Shown here piece after piece: positions 35,324-47,677 of a DNA stretch of 64,000 bases (the first letter of the stretch is position 1; every line of letters starts with the position of its first letter). The translations under genes and the position numbers were made by a program. The DNA is from Lunularia cruciata. Its lineage: Eukaryota > Streptophyta > Marchantiopsida > Lunulariales > Lunulariaceae. The DNA is taken from assembly GCA_948567375.1 (NCBI GenBank), contig OX419759.1:13980744-14044743 (forward strand). Direction: 5' to 3'. The notes under the pieces were generated by a model that did not search any database, was not told the origin of the DNA, and worked only from the letters and a program-made list of their open reading frames with translations.

Positions 35324-35999
35324 TGAGCCGGTCTGTTTCTCACTCAAGATGAACCTTTGATGGCTATTATGGTAGTGCACCATGGACTAAGAAAGCAAAG
35401 AACCCCAACTCCATCATACTCCTCCAAAGCTAACACTCCAAGACTCAAACCATTGCTCAATGAGAGAGAGATAGTTGCAAATGAAAGGATGATGAGTACC
35501 TCCTTGTCTCTAGTTTACATACTTGTGAAATAGCTATGCACCAAAGTTACTAATTATTGGAGTAACTCAAGTTACTAGGCTAAAAGTCAAATAAAGTCAA
35601 AAAGCTAAAGGAATATCCATTCTCATGGGAATATTCTTTTAAGCATGTGATCTTATCTTGAAATACACACTAAGTCAAGGATTCCTTTACATGGACTGTC
35701 CTTGGACTATAGAAGAATCCTAAACAAAAAGGTTTGTGGGTCTAAGAGTTCACGACTCTTTCCTCAAAGCCAAACACTTAGGAATAATACCAAGTCAATA
35801 CATTAGAATCCAAAATAATGGTGCTTATCTTTTTCATTTCCTCTAAAATAAAATTTCTTCTATCTTAGCTATGACTAACTTAAGCTAATCATGACTAATG
35901 TAGAACCATCCATTATCTCTATATAAATAATTTATTTCAATTACTTATATACCAAACTAAATATCACAATAGCATATTTGTGTGCAAATGGGTGTTATA
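35324..35999 (-). mobile_element. E1 5' LTR
   Basis: 676 bp, aligned end to end with 28185-28911 apart from the TA tract. The minus-strand TATA position reads GTATGTAAAC, so the original TATA box has decayed here. It is followed on the element side by the primer-binding site. Confidence 0.9.
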
Positions 36000-36004
36000 T
36001 TCCC

Positions 36005-36055
36005 TAACCCTCCCCCCCTCCCCCCCACCTCCCACCTCCCACCTCCCACCTCCCA
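36005..36055. repeat. C-rich (CCCACCT)n simple repeat at the E1 junction
   Basis: A run of C with CCCACCT units abuts the outer edge of E1's 5' LTR. It lies within E2 gag reading frame and probably hides the E1 target duplication. Confidence 0.9.
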
Positions 36056-37581
36056 ATTGTAACACAAACCTAGCATATTGCCTTGCCATGGAGGCATCAT
36101 CCTTTGGTGAGGTGTGTCAAAGTTATACTCTTTGGATCCAAAATGAGAGATGGTATAAGTTGGGTTTACCAACATCTTTGGGAGGACATTTTGTATCATG
36201 AATACTTGTTCATCTTCTACTCCATGGTATGCATGCTCATCCCACACCTGCACCCAATCCACTTGGTGTGCAGACAAGGAAGTGCAGTTACTCATGCACT
36301 CCGTGTTGGCATAACCAGTCTTCCCATAAGTTGTGCACCAAATATTAGGTTAGGCATACAAGGAAACTTTATTTTTTTCCTTTCCTCCAATAAGTTGGAT
36401 TTTGAAATCAAAAAACTCTTGGATGAGTTCCTCCAAATTTGTGCCCAACTATTACGTTGCCTTTGAGGTAGTTTATGGTGATTGGCAATGGTGTCCTTTT
36501 CATTCCTTGCACTGGGCCTTTCATCCTCTAAGGACAAAGATTCAGATGAAGAGGTTGCACTAGAGATGTCTGATGAGGATGATTGTGCTCTTCATTTAGA
36601 CCTTTTCTTTGCCTTCTTTGCACCTTGCCTACCGACCATATTCTTAGGTGGGTATAGACAAGTGGATTCATACAACTCAACCAACTTTAGTGCTTTTGCC
36701 AACATATCATGTTCCTGTTCCTTGGCAAAGATCTGAAGGTCAAAGGGCAAACCAGCTAGAAACCAGGCTACCACTTGCACATCTAAGTAACCTAAAGTGA
36801 CACACCCTATGAGGTACTCGACTTAGCAAACTTTGGAGCTTTTTATGTAGTTCTTTAGCTTCTCCTTGCATTTTCATTTGAGATTGTTGAATGTTGTTAA
36901 TACATTTGCTTTGTTGTCCAATTTTTGAAAATGATTTAAGAATTTTTCTCTAAGTGTGGGCCAATCTGCAACATTAATAGGATCCTTACATCAGCATACC
37001 AATTTTGAGCTTTCTTTTGGAGCATGCTTTGAAATATCCAAAGTTGATTGATGTCAACATCTTTCAAATTTGCAACTTAAATGGTCCTGAACTCCCACAA
37101 AAAACTATCAAGATTGCCCTCCTTTTTCTGACCTTGAATTTTAGTACTTTTTTTGTAAAGGGAGCATGATTTGCCTTTAGTGGAAGTGGCCTATGAAGGA
37201 GAGCAGCCTTGATTGTTGGCAATAGAACAGGTTGTTTGTTTGTTTGAGGATTTTTTAAGGTCTTGTGCCACCAAAGACCTTGCTTTCTCCTTCTTCTAAT
37301 GCATCTCCCAATTATTTTGTGAGAAACTCCACAAAAGATTCAAGGAGGAATGTTTGTGAGAGTTTCTCCCATGGGTCCCAAGGTACCAAAGGACTACCCA
37401 TATGAGGGAGCTTTGTAGTAGTTAGCTTAGGACTAGTATGGTGTAGTGGGTGGTTGATGCTCTTAAGCCCCAATTCCCTTTTGTTTTTGAAAAGGCGTTG
37501 GGTGACCAGATCAGTCTTACAATCAAATTTTTCTCTCAAGAATTTCAGACTTCTCTTGATTTTTTCTAGAGGGAGCATCAC
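36056..37581 (-). pseudogene. E2 gag, N-terminal and capsid part
   Basis: Minus strand. N-terminal charged segment at 37581-37312, then the gag domain near 37.1-36.6 kb: F-L-W-E-F-R-T-I, Q-S-M-L-Q-K-K-A-Q-N-W-Y, and F-L-A-G-L-P-F-D-L-Q-I-F-A-K-E-Q-E-H-D at 36.75-36.70 kb. This is a clear Ty3/gypsy capsid signature. The frame is broken by stops and shifts. The downstream part, including the zinc knuckle, resumes at 28184 after E1. Confidence 0.75.
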
Positions 37582-37714
37582 TTTTTGCCTTCTCCTTATG
37601 TTGGTGTCTCAACCAAAATCTGTGTTCAATAGGGTTTGTATGTTGTGTGGATTTGGTCTCTTGATGAAATGCATGGCCTTGTGCTATCTCAATTTTAGAC
37701 ACTCCAAGGAGTGT

Positions 37715-37733
37715 ATCCCCGGGAATGGCACCA
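37715..37733 (-). promoter_or_regulatory. E2 primer-binding site
   Basis: Minus strand TGGTGCCATTCCCGGGGAT starts 3 bp inside the LTR end. It is close to the same canonical gypsy primer site as that of E1, differing mainly at former CpG positions. It fixes this LTR as a 5' LTR and the orientation of E2. Confidence 0.75.
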
Positions 37734-37736
37734 CAA

Positions 37737-38881
37737 TGTGGTGACCCAATGTCCACTCACTATAGTATAATCTGTAAGAACAGGTTGTTCCCTTAGGGAT
37801 ATGGGTGGAAATGGCTAAAACAAGACAGATAGGATCACAATAAAGACAATCTATTATTTTTTGTTTAGCCTCTTGTGTAGTGTCATTCCCATAAGAAGGT
37901 AATGTCATCCAAACAAGTAATAGTAAAAAATGCTAAGAAATCTATTCTCTTATGTGCTAAAGGATCAAATCCAAGAGATTCTTGAGAAGGGGTAGGTTGA
38001 TTCAAAACAAAGATCACTTCATTTTGGAGCCTTGTTGTTCATTGATTGTCCATCCAAGCCTCAAACTACCAAGGTGAGATTCATAGGAACTACAATTTGT
38101 GCAATAGCTCCTCCATGAGTCATATGGAAAGCATCCCACTACAATACTCCATGAATGAAGTCTGATATCTTCAAGAACTAAACCGAGTGCAAGAGATTTT
38201 AGAATTTACATCACTCTAAAGACTATAACATAATACCATGTTCTACAATTCCCATAAGGCACAAGGTTACAAGAGTAACAAATGGTTCATGCTACTACTT
38301 ATCTTAGAGTGTTACTTGACAAGATGTCAAGGCTATGTAGACCTATTTTTGTATCATTCTTGACTCTGGCCAGACTCTTAGTGAGCCAATCTCTAGTTCC
38401 ACATGAATTCATTGTCACATTCCAATGCCTAGGTTTGTCCTTCAGGATTTTTCATTCCTAAACCGGCTAAGCATACAACCATTCATTTAGAGGGCAGCCT
38501 AATATGCATACACAAACTCATGAGTCTTGATGGTATAAACTTTGTATTTACTTGCAAAAGAAGAATGCACCAAATGGACCTAATGAACATCAGGCCTAAG
38601 CCGTTTATACATTTCCTACTTGGCTGTAGAAAGATCGAATGGCTACAATGGATGGAAATTTCCTAAGTACATCTAAACCAGTCAATCTTGATCATATCTT
38701 ATCCTAAACCTAAACCTAATGGTACTACTAAAATCACCCAATCATAGGTCATCTACTATTAACAAACTATTACTATGTATTGATCCAACCTGGATAGCTA
38801 TGTACAAATCATGTACCTTCTTAAGGCTATAGAAATAAAGCTACTAACAAAATGTATGAAATAATATCTTCTTGTTAGACA
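37737..38881 (-). mobile_element. E2 5' LTR (1145 bp)
   Basis: Starts TGTCTAACAAG at 38881 and ends GGTCACCACA at 37737 (TGT...ACA). A TATAAACGG lies near 38.60 kb. It aligns with the 3' LTR, including the part split off by element B. The bases before its start (ATGGTCATTTTTGT) match those before the 3' LTR (ATGGTCATTTTAAT), as if it were also the 3' LTR of a neighbouring element. Confidence 0.8.
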
Positions 38882-41650
38882 ACAAAAATGACCATGATGA
38901 TCTTTGTAAGAAGATGCTCCAATCATTATTCCTTGATAGGTGGGGCAGGTGGCACTTGGCTTGAACTCTTAGCTCATTTGCAGATGCAAACAAGATCCAC
39001 AAGCTCCTCCCAATAGCCCTCCATGATTCAATCAAAGTTGGACAAAGTCTCCTTGAACTTGGTATTAGTGTGGCTTTGGAGTTTCCCTAAACCCTTCCTT
39101 CTAGAAGTTACCTGCTTGGGGCGTAAGTTAACTAGTTGGGAAGCTTCCTAAGAAGCTTCCTATATGCTTCTAGAATATTCTAGGCTAATTTGGCTTATTC
39201 TCTACTTAGTTAGCCTTACTAACTATGTCACTTAACTCCATATTGTTACGGATTTAGTGAAGGTTTCTTTGTACAAGTCTATTGTCAAGAATTACATTTT
39301 TCCCTAGCTTTCCTAAGGAGAATTTTAGTTCTCTCCTTGTAATCCAAGATTTCTAACATTATTGTATCACAAATTTTTTGGAATTTCCTATCTATATGTT
39401 CCTCAATTTCAAGGACATCTTTTCCTATCTATTTTTGTAGACCTATGTACTAAGAGTTTTAAATTATAAGTTTAACTTATGGATCTTGGCATTTTTAATT
39501 CTACCTATGGTTGCTTCTTCCTTGAGCTGTATCATTTGACCCTAAGTTGTTGTGTATATCTTTGATCACCTTTAGCTTCTTTGCCTTGGATTTGGTTGCT
39601 AGTGCATTGACTTTGGTAGTTACTACTTGCATAATCTTGTGCTTGTCTCTTGCCATCTTCTCCTTCTTGTTAGTAATTTCTTCATGTAGGGCCTCAATTT
39701 GAACTACCACTTCCTTGTTTTTTTCTTTTGCCATCTACAACTTTAGAGTGACTATCTTGACCTTCTCACTCTCCCATTTCCCTTGGATGTCTACCTTCTT
39801 TGTATCCTTATTCCTTAGCACTTCTTTGTACTTCTATTGCTTGTGCTTTCCTTTGATCCAAAGAGCTCTCAATGGTCCTTGCAATATTTGAACATCTTCT
39901 TCATAGTTCTTCTACTTTGCAATCAACAAGGTATTTTGCCTCTTGACCTTGTGATTCTCCTACACAAGATAATTAACCTTCCTAAACTCATCTTTTTACA
40001 AGTTTTGTACCTTCTCCAAATCCTCCTTACCCTTGGCCATATTTGCCATTATTACATATTCATTCACATACAAACGCTTCACCAATAATGTGTAGTCAAT
40101 CACATTAGCCATACTTCCTTATACTACAAAAGGATCATTTGCAAGAACTCAATGTAGGTCCAGCTAAATTAATAATTAATTCTGCTCCATCTATCACAAG
40201 TGGTACCATAACCTTGGTGAAGATCCACTCTCTTTCTTGGTGAGGTGTAGTTGAAGCTACCTCTCTCTCACCATTATATCCATCTGGTCTTCTTCCTAAA
40301 CTTGATTGCTTGGCTTTGCTTAGGTCACACTTGAAGGATCTTTGGGCCAAAGATCTTTTTGATCTTCATGTTCTTTAGATTCTTTGGCCCATGATCTCTT
40401 CTTTTCCATTTCAACTTCTTCTTGTGGAGTTGATTTTTCATTTTCATAGTCTTTGCCTCCTTCCTTTGAATTCAACTTTGTTTCCTATACACTAAGCTCA
40501 TCTTTTTCCTCTTCTTCATTGGTTTCTCCTTTAGCTTCTCCTTCATTTTCATCCAAAGAAAGAATGACAACTTGAGGATTCCTCCTTGTTCTCTTTGATG
40601 CCTTCTCTAGGGTGTTGTTCGATGAAGGTTGTTCGATGAAGGTCGATGCCTTCTTCTTAGAGATGATTGTCATTACTACTTCCACAAACTTCCTAAACTT
40701 TGCAAATTTGGTATCTGCATCTTGGTGATACTTGATTGTGGAATGGAGTAAGTTAGGTGGCTCCTCTATCCTCCTCAAATTCCTTGCTCATGGAGCAAAC
40801 CTACAAATACAACATGTAGGCATAGTTGATAAGTTCTCTAGAGTATAACTATTCAAAAAAGATCATTTGGTTGATGGTTAAGTAGGTGGTATGGTTAGGG
40901 AAAAACAATTTCATGATAGATTGAACTATGTATCTACAAAAAAAGATCCTTATAACTTGCCATTCTCTAAACATTACTCGTAAATCTACTCTCTTCAAAG
41001 GAATCAATGATGTTTGCATTGAACTATATCCTATGTCCCAAAACTTGGTGTCCAGGATCATCAATCCGGAGGAGCCCACATCTCCTAATAGCACTATCCT
41101 CCAATGCTCTTCTCCCAACTATAGTGATTACTCCAAAGATCACCAATTTCTCTCTTAGTTTACCTCCACATATCTTGAATGATTGCAATTGAACCCAACT
41201 TCCAATTCTAGAGCAAACATATCAAGTGTTTGCTCCAAAGTAAATCACTCCCAACTCTCATGGCCCATTTGTCAATTCTTGGAGATTGAAGGATCACCTC
41301 AAGGATCTTCCTCATGAATTTTTTAATTTGGTAATCTTTCTACCAAGGGCACTACAACTACAAAGAATGTCAACTACAAAGGGTTAAGACTACTCAAGGA
41401 TTACTTGGAAAAATTCCTATAGAGTGATAGCAAAGGTGAAATTACTTGGTTGGCACTTGGTTTTATAGTCATGGGTTCTTTGGTAACAATCCTCAATGAG
41501 TGTGCTATCACTATCTACATATGAGAGTTTTTCAATGGGCACCAATGGTCCTTGGTGGTGATTCTTTATCCAAGTGGTGGTGCAATTTCAAATCAATATG
41601 GATTTTGGTTCCAAAGATCCTTTGTACTTGTTCTCTTTGTAGCTGACCCT
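38882..41650 (-). pseudogene. Coiled-coil ORF with the 48-residue motif (copy d), upstream of the E2 5' LTR
   Basis: Minus-strand coding remnants. The motif starts at 40869 (Q-M-I-F-F, then I-N-Y-A, where Y replaces W) and decays after about 30 codons. The 40.4-41.4 kb part is homologous to 11.4-12.7 kb on the other strand, with T-L-E-K-x-x-K-R-x-R-R-N-P-Q in both, followed by an acidic E-rich stretch. A K/E coiled coil lies at 39734-39501. The 39.09-39.48 kb part is unrelated to other copies. It stands in the ORF3 position relative to the LTR at 38881, so it probably belonged to a second E2-like element sharing that LTR. Confidence 0.55.
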
Positions 41651-41679
41651 TCTTTTGCCACTTTATAGTCCTTGGAAGG

Positions 41680-44600
41680 AGAATAGACTCAATACTATTC
41701 TTATATTACAAAATACTAATCTCATAAGTCAAATCTTTGACCTTATTGTCATATCATCTTAAATTATTAATTCTTTAGAAATCCAAGCTTCCTTTCAAAA
41801 TGATTTTTTTTCATAATCTCAATCATTCCTATTACCACCTAATTATGTTAGAAATAACATAAAATATGAAGTCATAATTTAATCTAAATAACTATCATGG
41901 TGATAATTTATGATTCCTATTACTATATAATTAAGTTAGAAACAACATAAAATATGAAGTCATAATTTAATCTGAATAGCTATTTTGGTGATGATATATT
42001 TGGCTTTTTTTTACACAACAAGTTCTTTGCTTTGTTCTTATAATATTAGAGAAAATATCAAGAAGATATATATTGCCTTGCTTATCTCTTGAAGATTCAT
42101 GCAAAGTGTATTACAATTAGACTATAAAAGTAACATCAAAGAAAACAAGACCAAATCACCTAATGTGGTGACTTGCTATTCTAGAATTATAATAACATAA
42201 AATATTATTACAATTCTAAATCACAAATGTCTTTAGTTCTCAAATGGCTTAGAATGAGAATTTAGATAGCCATTATAGAATGGAAGGGACTTTGGTTATG
42301 GAATCAAAGTCAAAGTGCCAATTCAACAAGGAGGTGACTAGCATGAACACAATAATAGCAGTAAATTGTAGAAATACATATACTAAGGATATTTGGATCA
42401 AGGTTGGGGTTGATAGTATAGAAAAGGAGATGTGAGATATACATCAATAATTTTAATTGTGGATTGAATTCTAAGTCTAAGAGAAGATAGACAAGAATTA
42501 TATTTCATGTGAAATTCTTGAATAACAGTCTAGAGAATACAATTGAATCAAGCAAGATGTAATTTTGAAATTATAGTTCCAAGAAATCTTATAGTTTAGG
42601 AGATAAGAGGTGGAAATTTTAACTTATGCAAGTAAGCTTATGATTTTAGAGGCAAGAGGTGTACTTTTTGAAATATAATTACAAAAGAGGCTCAAAATGC
42701 TAAGGAAATATAAGTAAATAATTACTAATCAATTTATCTCCTTGAAAATAAATTGCAAAGTGAAAGTAGGAGAATTTGTACTATCATTTCAAAAGAAATC
42801 CTATTTCATCTTATGGTTTAACTTTGATCTTACTTAGTGCTCTAGTGTCTTTCCCTTCTCTTTATTTCATGTTTTTTAAAACATAAACACTACAGCCATT
42901 TGTGACTATAATAATCATGTATTACATTTGTACATCCCTTGTACTTGATTAGGATAAATTCCTCTATCAAGCTCCTTAAGGAAAGTTTTTATGGCTCTAT
43001 AAATACACTACTTTGTAATGATTTGGTATTTTTTGTTTTTGAAAAGAATTTAACTTTTTTGTAATTATTGATTGATTATTTTCTTGAAATGCTTTTAGGC
43101 TATAGTACACTATTGTCACTGTTATACTCTATTACTCTATGTTTTTAATCATATGTGTATGTATATTTTAAATATTTAGACCTCTATTATTTTTATACAC
43201 CCTTCCTCTCTTGATATTCTTATCTTCATATAAAGTACAATTTTGCTTCTCTATATATGTTGTACTTTCAATTATTTTCCTAGCCAATTTTGAAGGTTTT
43301 TGACCATAGTTTCAACATCTATGTTTTATAGCTAATCCATCAAATGTATAACGTAAAATTACGATTCTTGAACCTTGGTATCCTAGCTCATCAACATATA
43401 TTTGGTCTCTTTGCCCATCTATTTTGTGAATATCCTGAAATGTGCAATTTTGGAACAATATGCAATTGTGTTGGTAAAAGTTATAATAGAATCTATATGA
43501 TATCTCACCTTTCAAATGGATGACAGAAACCTTCATTGTTGAGCTAAAGTGGATTCTTTTAATTTTTTGCAAAGGGATCATATTCATTGTATGTATATCC
43601 AACTTAAGGAAAAATAGATTGTAAGTAAGAGACGGAGAAAAAAGTAAAAGTAAAAAATAATTGTAGAGTAATATGTAGATCTTTCATGTAATGAGTCCTT
43701 TTTTTGTGATCTAAAAATCTATAAGGGTAGGAAAAATGACAAACATCCATTCACTTAACAAAGATAAGGATTATCAATTGCAATTGATATAACATGTTGA
43801 AAAGAGTGATTTCATATCTCTTAAATGCACAATCTTGTTATCCAATCACTCTTCCACTCTTTGATTTCTATCTTATCTTTATTGTCCCTTTTACTAAGTA
43901 TATTAGAAGTCCAACTAGTGTAAAGAATCAAAATACAATAGGATTATAATGACCAGTAAAATTCCTCATTATTCAAGGTATAAACATATATTTTTTAATT
44001 CACAATTTACATCAAAAAATAAGAGTAACTATTTTCACAACCTCCTATTTTTGCAATAAGTTATGGATATAGAGCAACACATAGTACTACAAATATATTA
44101 CTCTTGCAAGAAGAATGTATCTTCATCTTCATGAGTATGATAAATTATCAAAATGGCTGCTTTAATGTTCTCAAGACACACCTCTTGGAAGAAATTTTAA
44201 GAGGCATTAAACACCAATACATTCTTATTATTTTTGCCAAAATTTATCCAATTCTGAGAATAGATGTCTTGGAAATGGCTTGAATATTTTTATTAGACAC
44301 ATCAAGGCTTATAATTTGCAACATAAACCACGTAAAAAAGACCTGAAAGTTTTTTCTTCATAATTTACAGTTTTATTGTATCTATTTTTAGAGAAGATAA
44401 ATGATGTGAAAATATATATACATCAATGATCACTACAATTTTTTTAAAAATGAGTGAACTCAAAATTTGTACAAAAATAACTAATTAGCAAGAATAGAAC
44501 AAATAAAATTATTATAGATTTCTGACTATGTAAATCAATATCTAACCATAGTAAGTATTGGCTTATCACCATGTACTCCTCCAATGGATTTAATTGCACT

Positions 44601-46650
44601 AATCTAGAGATACTTTGTTCTTCAAATTCTTCTTTCTCTTTCTTGAAAAAATCAAGAGTCAATTCCTTGCAATCACCTTTATAGAGATTTTATCTAAGCT
44701 TTTGCATTTGATACACATAAGTAAATGCATGAAGTGACTAATAATAACTCATTGCTCTTAACTCTTTAGATGTCTTGGGTTCTTGTTCTTTTTTCCCAAA
44801 AAAGATTGATTAAACAACTAATATATTGATATGCATTATCTTCTTCACTTCCACTCTTTTTTTCTATCTAATATGATTCACTAATGAGATAAATATTAAT
44901 CAGGTTGATACTAATACATGTTTAAATTAATATAAATATTATTATGTTATTTGAAGAAATATTTATTTACTTAATTAATCTTACTATTAGTTTAATTACC
45001 TACTAACGCATTAACTTAGATAACATATTATATTAATATATTTTCTATATTAAAACAGTATCCACTATTAGTAAATAAGAATTCACTAAATAAGAGAAGA
45101 TGTACATTCAGTGCTTATATAAGATACTGAGGTTGCATACTAAACTAAGTGCCACTTACAAAGCATCAATTAGAGCTTGCTAAGAGTTAGGAAAGGATGG
45201 TCAAGTATCAAATTCAGATATATTAAATAGAAGACTAAATTTTTTTGAGTTAAAATTTGCATCTATAGATCAAAAAGCTAAAGGTTTGCAAGAGACAATT
45301 AATTAAGTTTAAAATGAATTTATAAATTAAGGATTTTCTAATGGTCAAAAAAATCAATAGATTCTAAAGTTTAAGAATGATCTTTAGCAATTAATGTTCT
45401 TTTCATTACAAAATAACAGGAAATATTCTGATTATTTATTTAGTTATTTAATATTTCATGCAAAGTTACCTTCGATTCAAGTGGTGGTGTTGAATTTGGA
45501 TAACTCTTTAATTTTTCATTTAAAAAATTAAATTTTAACTAAATGAAGTTAAAACACATTAATGTGTTCTACAATTCATTAAAATGGAATCCAAAATTAT
45601 TATGGAGGAGCTCTTGATTTCTGATTCTTGAATTACCACTTTAAACATTAATGTGTTCTAATTTTGGAGTCCATATTAATGAATTGTAGAAGTAAAAATA
45701 ATAACTTCTTCAATTATTGGTTAAGTGGGTGTAGTAGTACGAGAAAGCTCTTCAAATTTTATATGTAATGTGAAAAAAATAAAAAAAATAGTATTATATA
45801 GCTCTCTAGTAGAAACTACAATATGGTTATTTTTCTCAATTATATCATTTTTGAAACCAAAACTACAAATTTCAAGAATCAAACGTGGCTAACAAAAATT
45901 TTAAAATCCAAATTCATGTAATAATATAAATATTCGAAAATGGAATTTTCTGGATTGTTTCATATAATAAAGGATTATAATTATTTTTGAAAGTTACTTA
46001 AATACACATCCAATTTTTCCAATTTATAAAGCATATAGCACTAGTATATAATTTAGGAAGATTATAAAATGTAATTTTCTTTTCTCTTGAGTACAACTTT
46101 GAGAGCTCAAAAGTATACTGACAGTTTTGGAGTTTAAGGTCATATTACTCAAGGGTCCAAGATTCTCCATGTACTTCAATTCAACTTTTGCCACTCTACC
46201 TTCTTGCGGTTCATTAATTGATTTTGTTTGCATAACTTTGGAGATTTTAGAATTGGAAACAATTCATTTGCCATACTTAATAACTTTTGAATTTGTCTTT
46301 AAACTTTCAATTCCATACAACCTTAACCGCTAGAGTTTGGTCCTTGTTTACTTTCTCCTAAATAAAATATATTAATAACTAAATTAATTTTATATTAAAT
46401 GAGTGTATATATAATACTTAAGATAGAAAAAATTTAATAGTTTTTTAATTTAAACTTCAATACGCATTTAATATTATTACATCATTCATCATCCAAAATC
46501 ATAAATTACAAAATGACAAACCAAAACTAAGAAATATTCACCTCCGTAGCCCAAAATTTACGATAATAATAAATCATATTCATAACAATATGGTATAATT
46601 GGAATGAAATTGGAACTTATCTACCTCCAACAGGACACTTAATGATTTTC
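41680..46650. other. Very AT-rich stretch, no gene recognised
   Basis: About 5 kb of strongly AT-rich, CpG-poor sequence, unlike either the retroelement DNA or the AQR flanks. Short minus-strand open stretches at 43602-43312, 44662-44444 and 46233-46024 look somewhat protein-like but match nothing I recognise. There are no LTRs, no tRNAs and no organelle genes that I can identify. Confidence 0.5.
41825..42000. repeat. 88-bp tandem duplication
   Basis: Two adjacent units starting ATTCCTATTAC at 41825 and 41913, sharing ACATAAAATATGAAGTCATA with few differences. Confidence 0.85.
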
Positions 46651-47199
46651 TATTATTGATGGAACTCCGTGGCATGCATCTACATTTATTTTGGGTGTAT
46701 TATCACTTGAAATGAAAAGGTCAATCCTTCGTGTTTTCTACGCGGTCGCCCTTTGCATCTACTAGATGTTTTGTTTCAATCCTAAACTGGCAAATGATAT
46801 GGTTTATATTTTACAGAAGTATCTCATGATAGCTTTAAGCCTTTGAGATTGAAGATGGTAAATTTCGAACAATTACTCATATCTTGGAGCTCAAATGTAC
46901 TCCACGAGATCCTCAAATAGAAAATAGTGATCTACGTTAAATTTACGAGCCAAGTATGATTTAGATTCCATGATACTGTGTATTGGATTGAAGTCAGGTC
47001 GCTAGAAGAGAACACAATTATCCCGTTCTCAATGTCCTCCAGCATGACAAAGCTTCAGTTTGCATGTTTGCATCCTGTATCGCAAGAAGCTGAAAGAATA
47101 GGTTAGACCATTTCGAGAGGCGTGTTTTGGCGCCTCAAAGAACCGTGATGTCGACATTACAGGGGAGAGCGGATCTTAGACCGACTTCTTATTAGGAGG
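46651..47199. other. Intergenic DNA downstream of AQR
   Basis: CpG reappears here, marking the edge of the AQR domain. No ORF or repeat is recognised. Confidence 0.4.
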
Positions 47200-47677
47200 C
47201 CCTGCGATGGTTGATGGCCAGAACCAATCAATAAATTTGGCTGGACCAAAACCAATGATTATTCAAGGGAATTTTGCACACGAGCTGGAAGGGACTGGAC
47301 ATCATTCTTCGACGATGTTTGTAAGCTGTTAAGCTTGGGACACGAAAGTTGGTCTTAATTCGTTCTTGTACATCTTCCAAAAATTGAATTACAATGAAGA
47401 GGGTACTCTCCAAACTACAAGTAATGAGGCTCCAAGACCTTGAAGCCCAGCTGGCATCGACGTCCCGCTCTAGAGGCTAGCTACAACGATTATCTTTACT
47501 TGGTCCGTCTTGATCTCTTGACCTGCTCCTCATGTTGAATTCTTGATCTTTCCATGAGGAGCCATGCGAGTTGCTCTCCTATTTAACAAAACTAAGACCC
47601 AAGACGCAAGGTTGTTGTATATGTGTCCTACCTAAGAAGCGAGGGCTTGCAAACTTCCCAGTGAAAAGACTAGGGTA
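47200..47677 (-). other. Probable AQR 3' UTR
   Basis: Follows the TAA stop on the minus strand. It contains AT-rich TTGTAATTCAATTTTT-type sequence near 47.39 kb suitable for plant polyadenylation. The true cleavage site cannot be set from sequence alone. Confidence 0.4.

Larger units (their letters stand above)
28185..35999 (-). mobile_element. E1: complete Ty3/gypsy element (7.8 kb), family L1
   Basis: Both LTRs (28185-28911 and 35324-35999), a primer-binding site, a leader ORF, gag, protease, reverse transcriptase, RNase H, integrase and a purine tract are in the expected minus-strand order. It sits in E2 gag. LTR ends are TG...CA, though the right copy now ends TA. A target duplication is not clear: the left flank is TCCTA and the right flank TTCCC, next to a C-rich simple repeat. 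All ORFs are broken. The two LTRs differ at many positions, mostly transitions. Confidence 0.9.
14770..38881 (-). mobile_element. E2: giant Ty3/gypsy element with a third ORF, interrupted by three insertions
   Basis: In element order, on the minus strand: 5' LTR (38881-37737), primer-binding site (37733-37715), gag (37.6-36.0 kb, resuming at 28184), protease, reverse transcriptase, RNase H, integrase (to 23002), a third ORF with coiled coils (22325 to about 19.86 kb), and a 3' LTR (19768-18711 plus 14870-14770). Three later insertions break it: element B, an L2 solo LTR and E1. Removing them leaves about 11.7 kb. All frames contain stops, so the element is dead. The 5-bp flanks outside the LTRs do not match, and the 5' LTR is preceded by another coiled-coil ORF, suggesting LTR-LTR recombination with a neighbouring copy. 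Confidence 0.7.

Noticed and set aside
18711-39089. A 1.26-kb direct repeat 19 kb apart, first read as a segmental duplication
   Set aside because: Primer site, gag, pol and ORF3 lie between the copies in the right order, so they are better explained as the two LTRs (plus adjoining ORF3 end) of E2-type elements.
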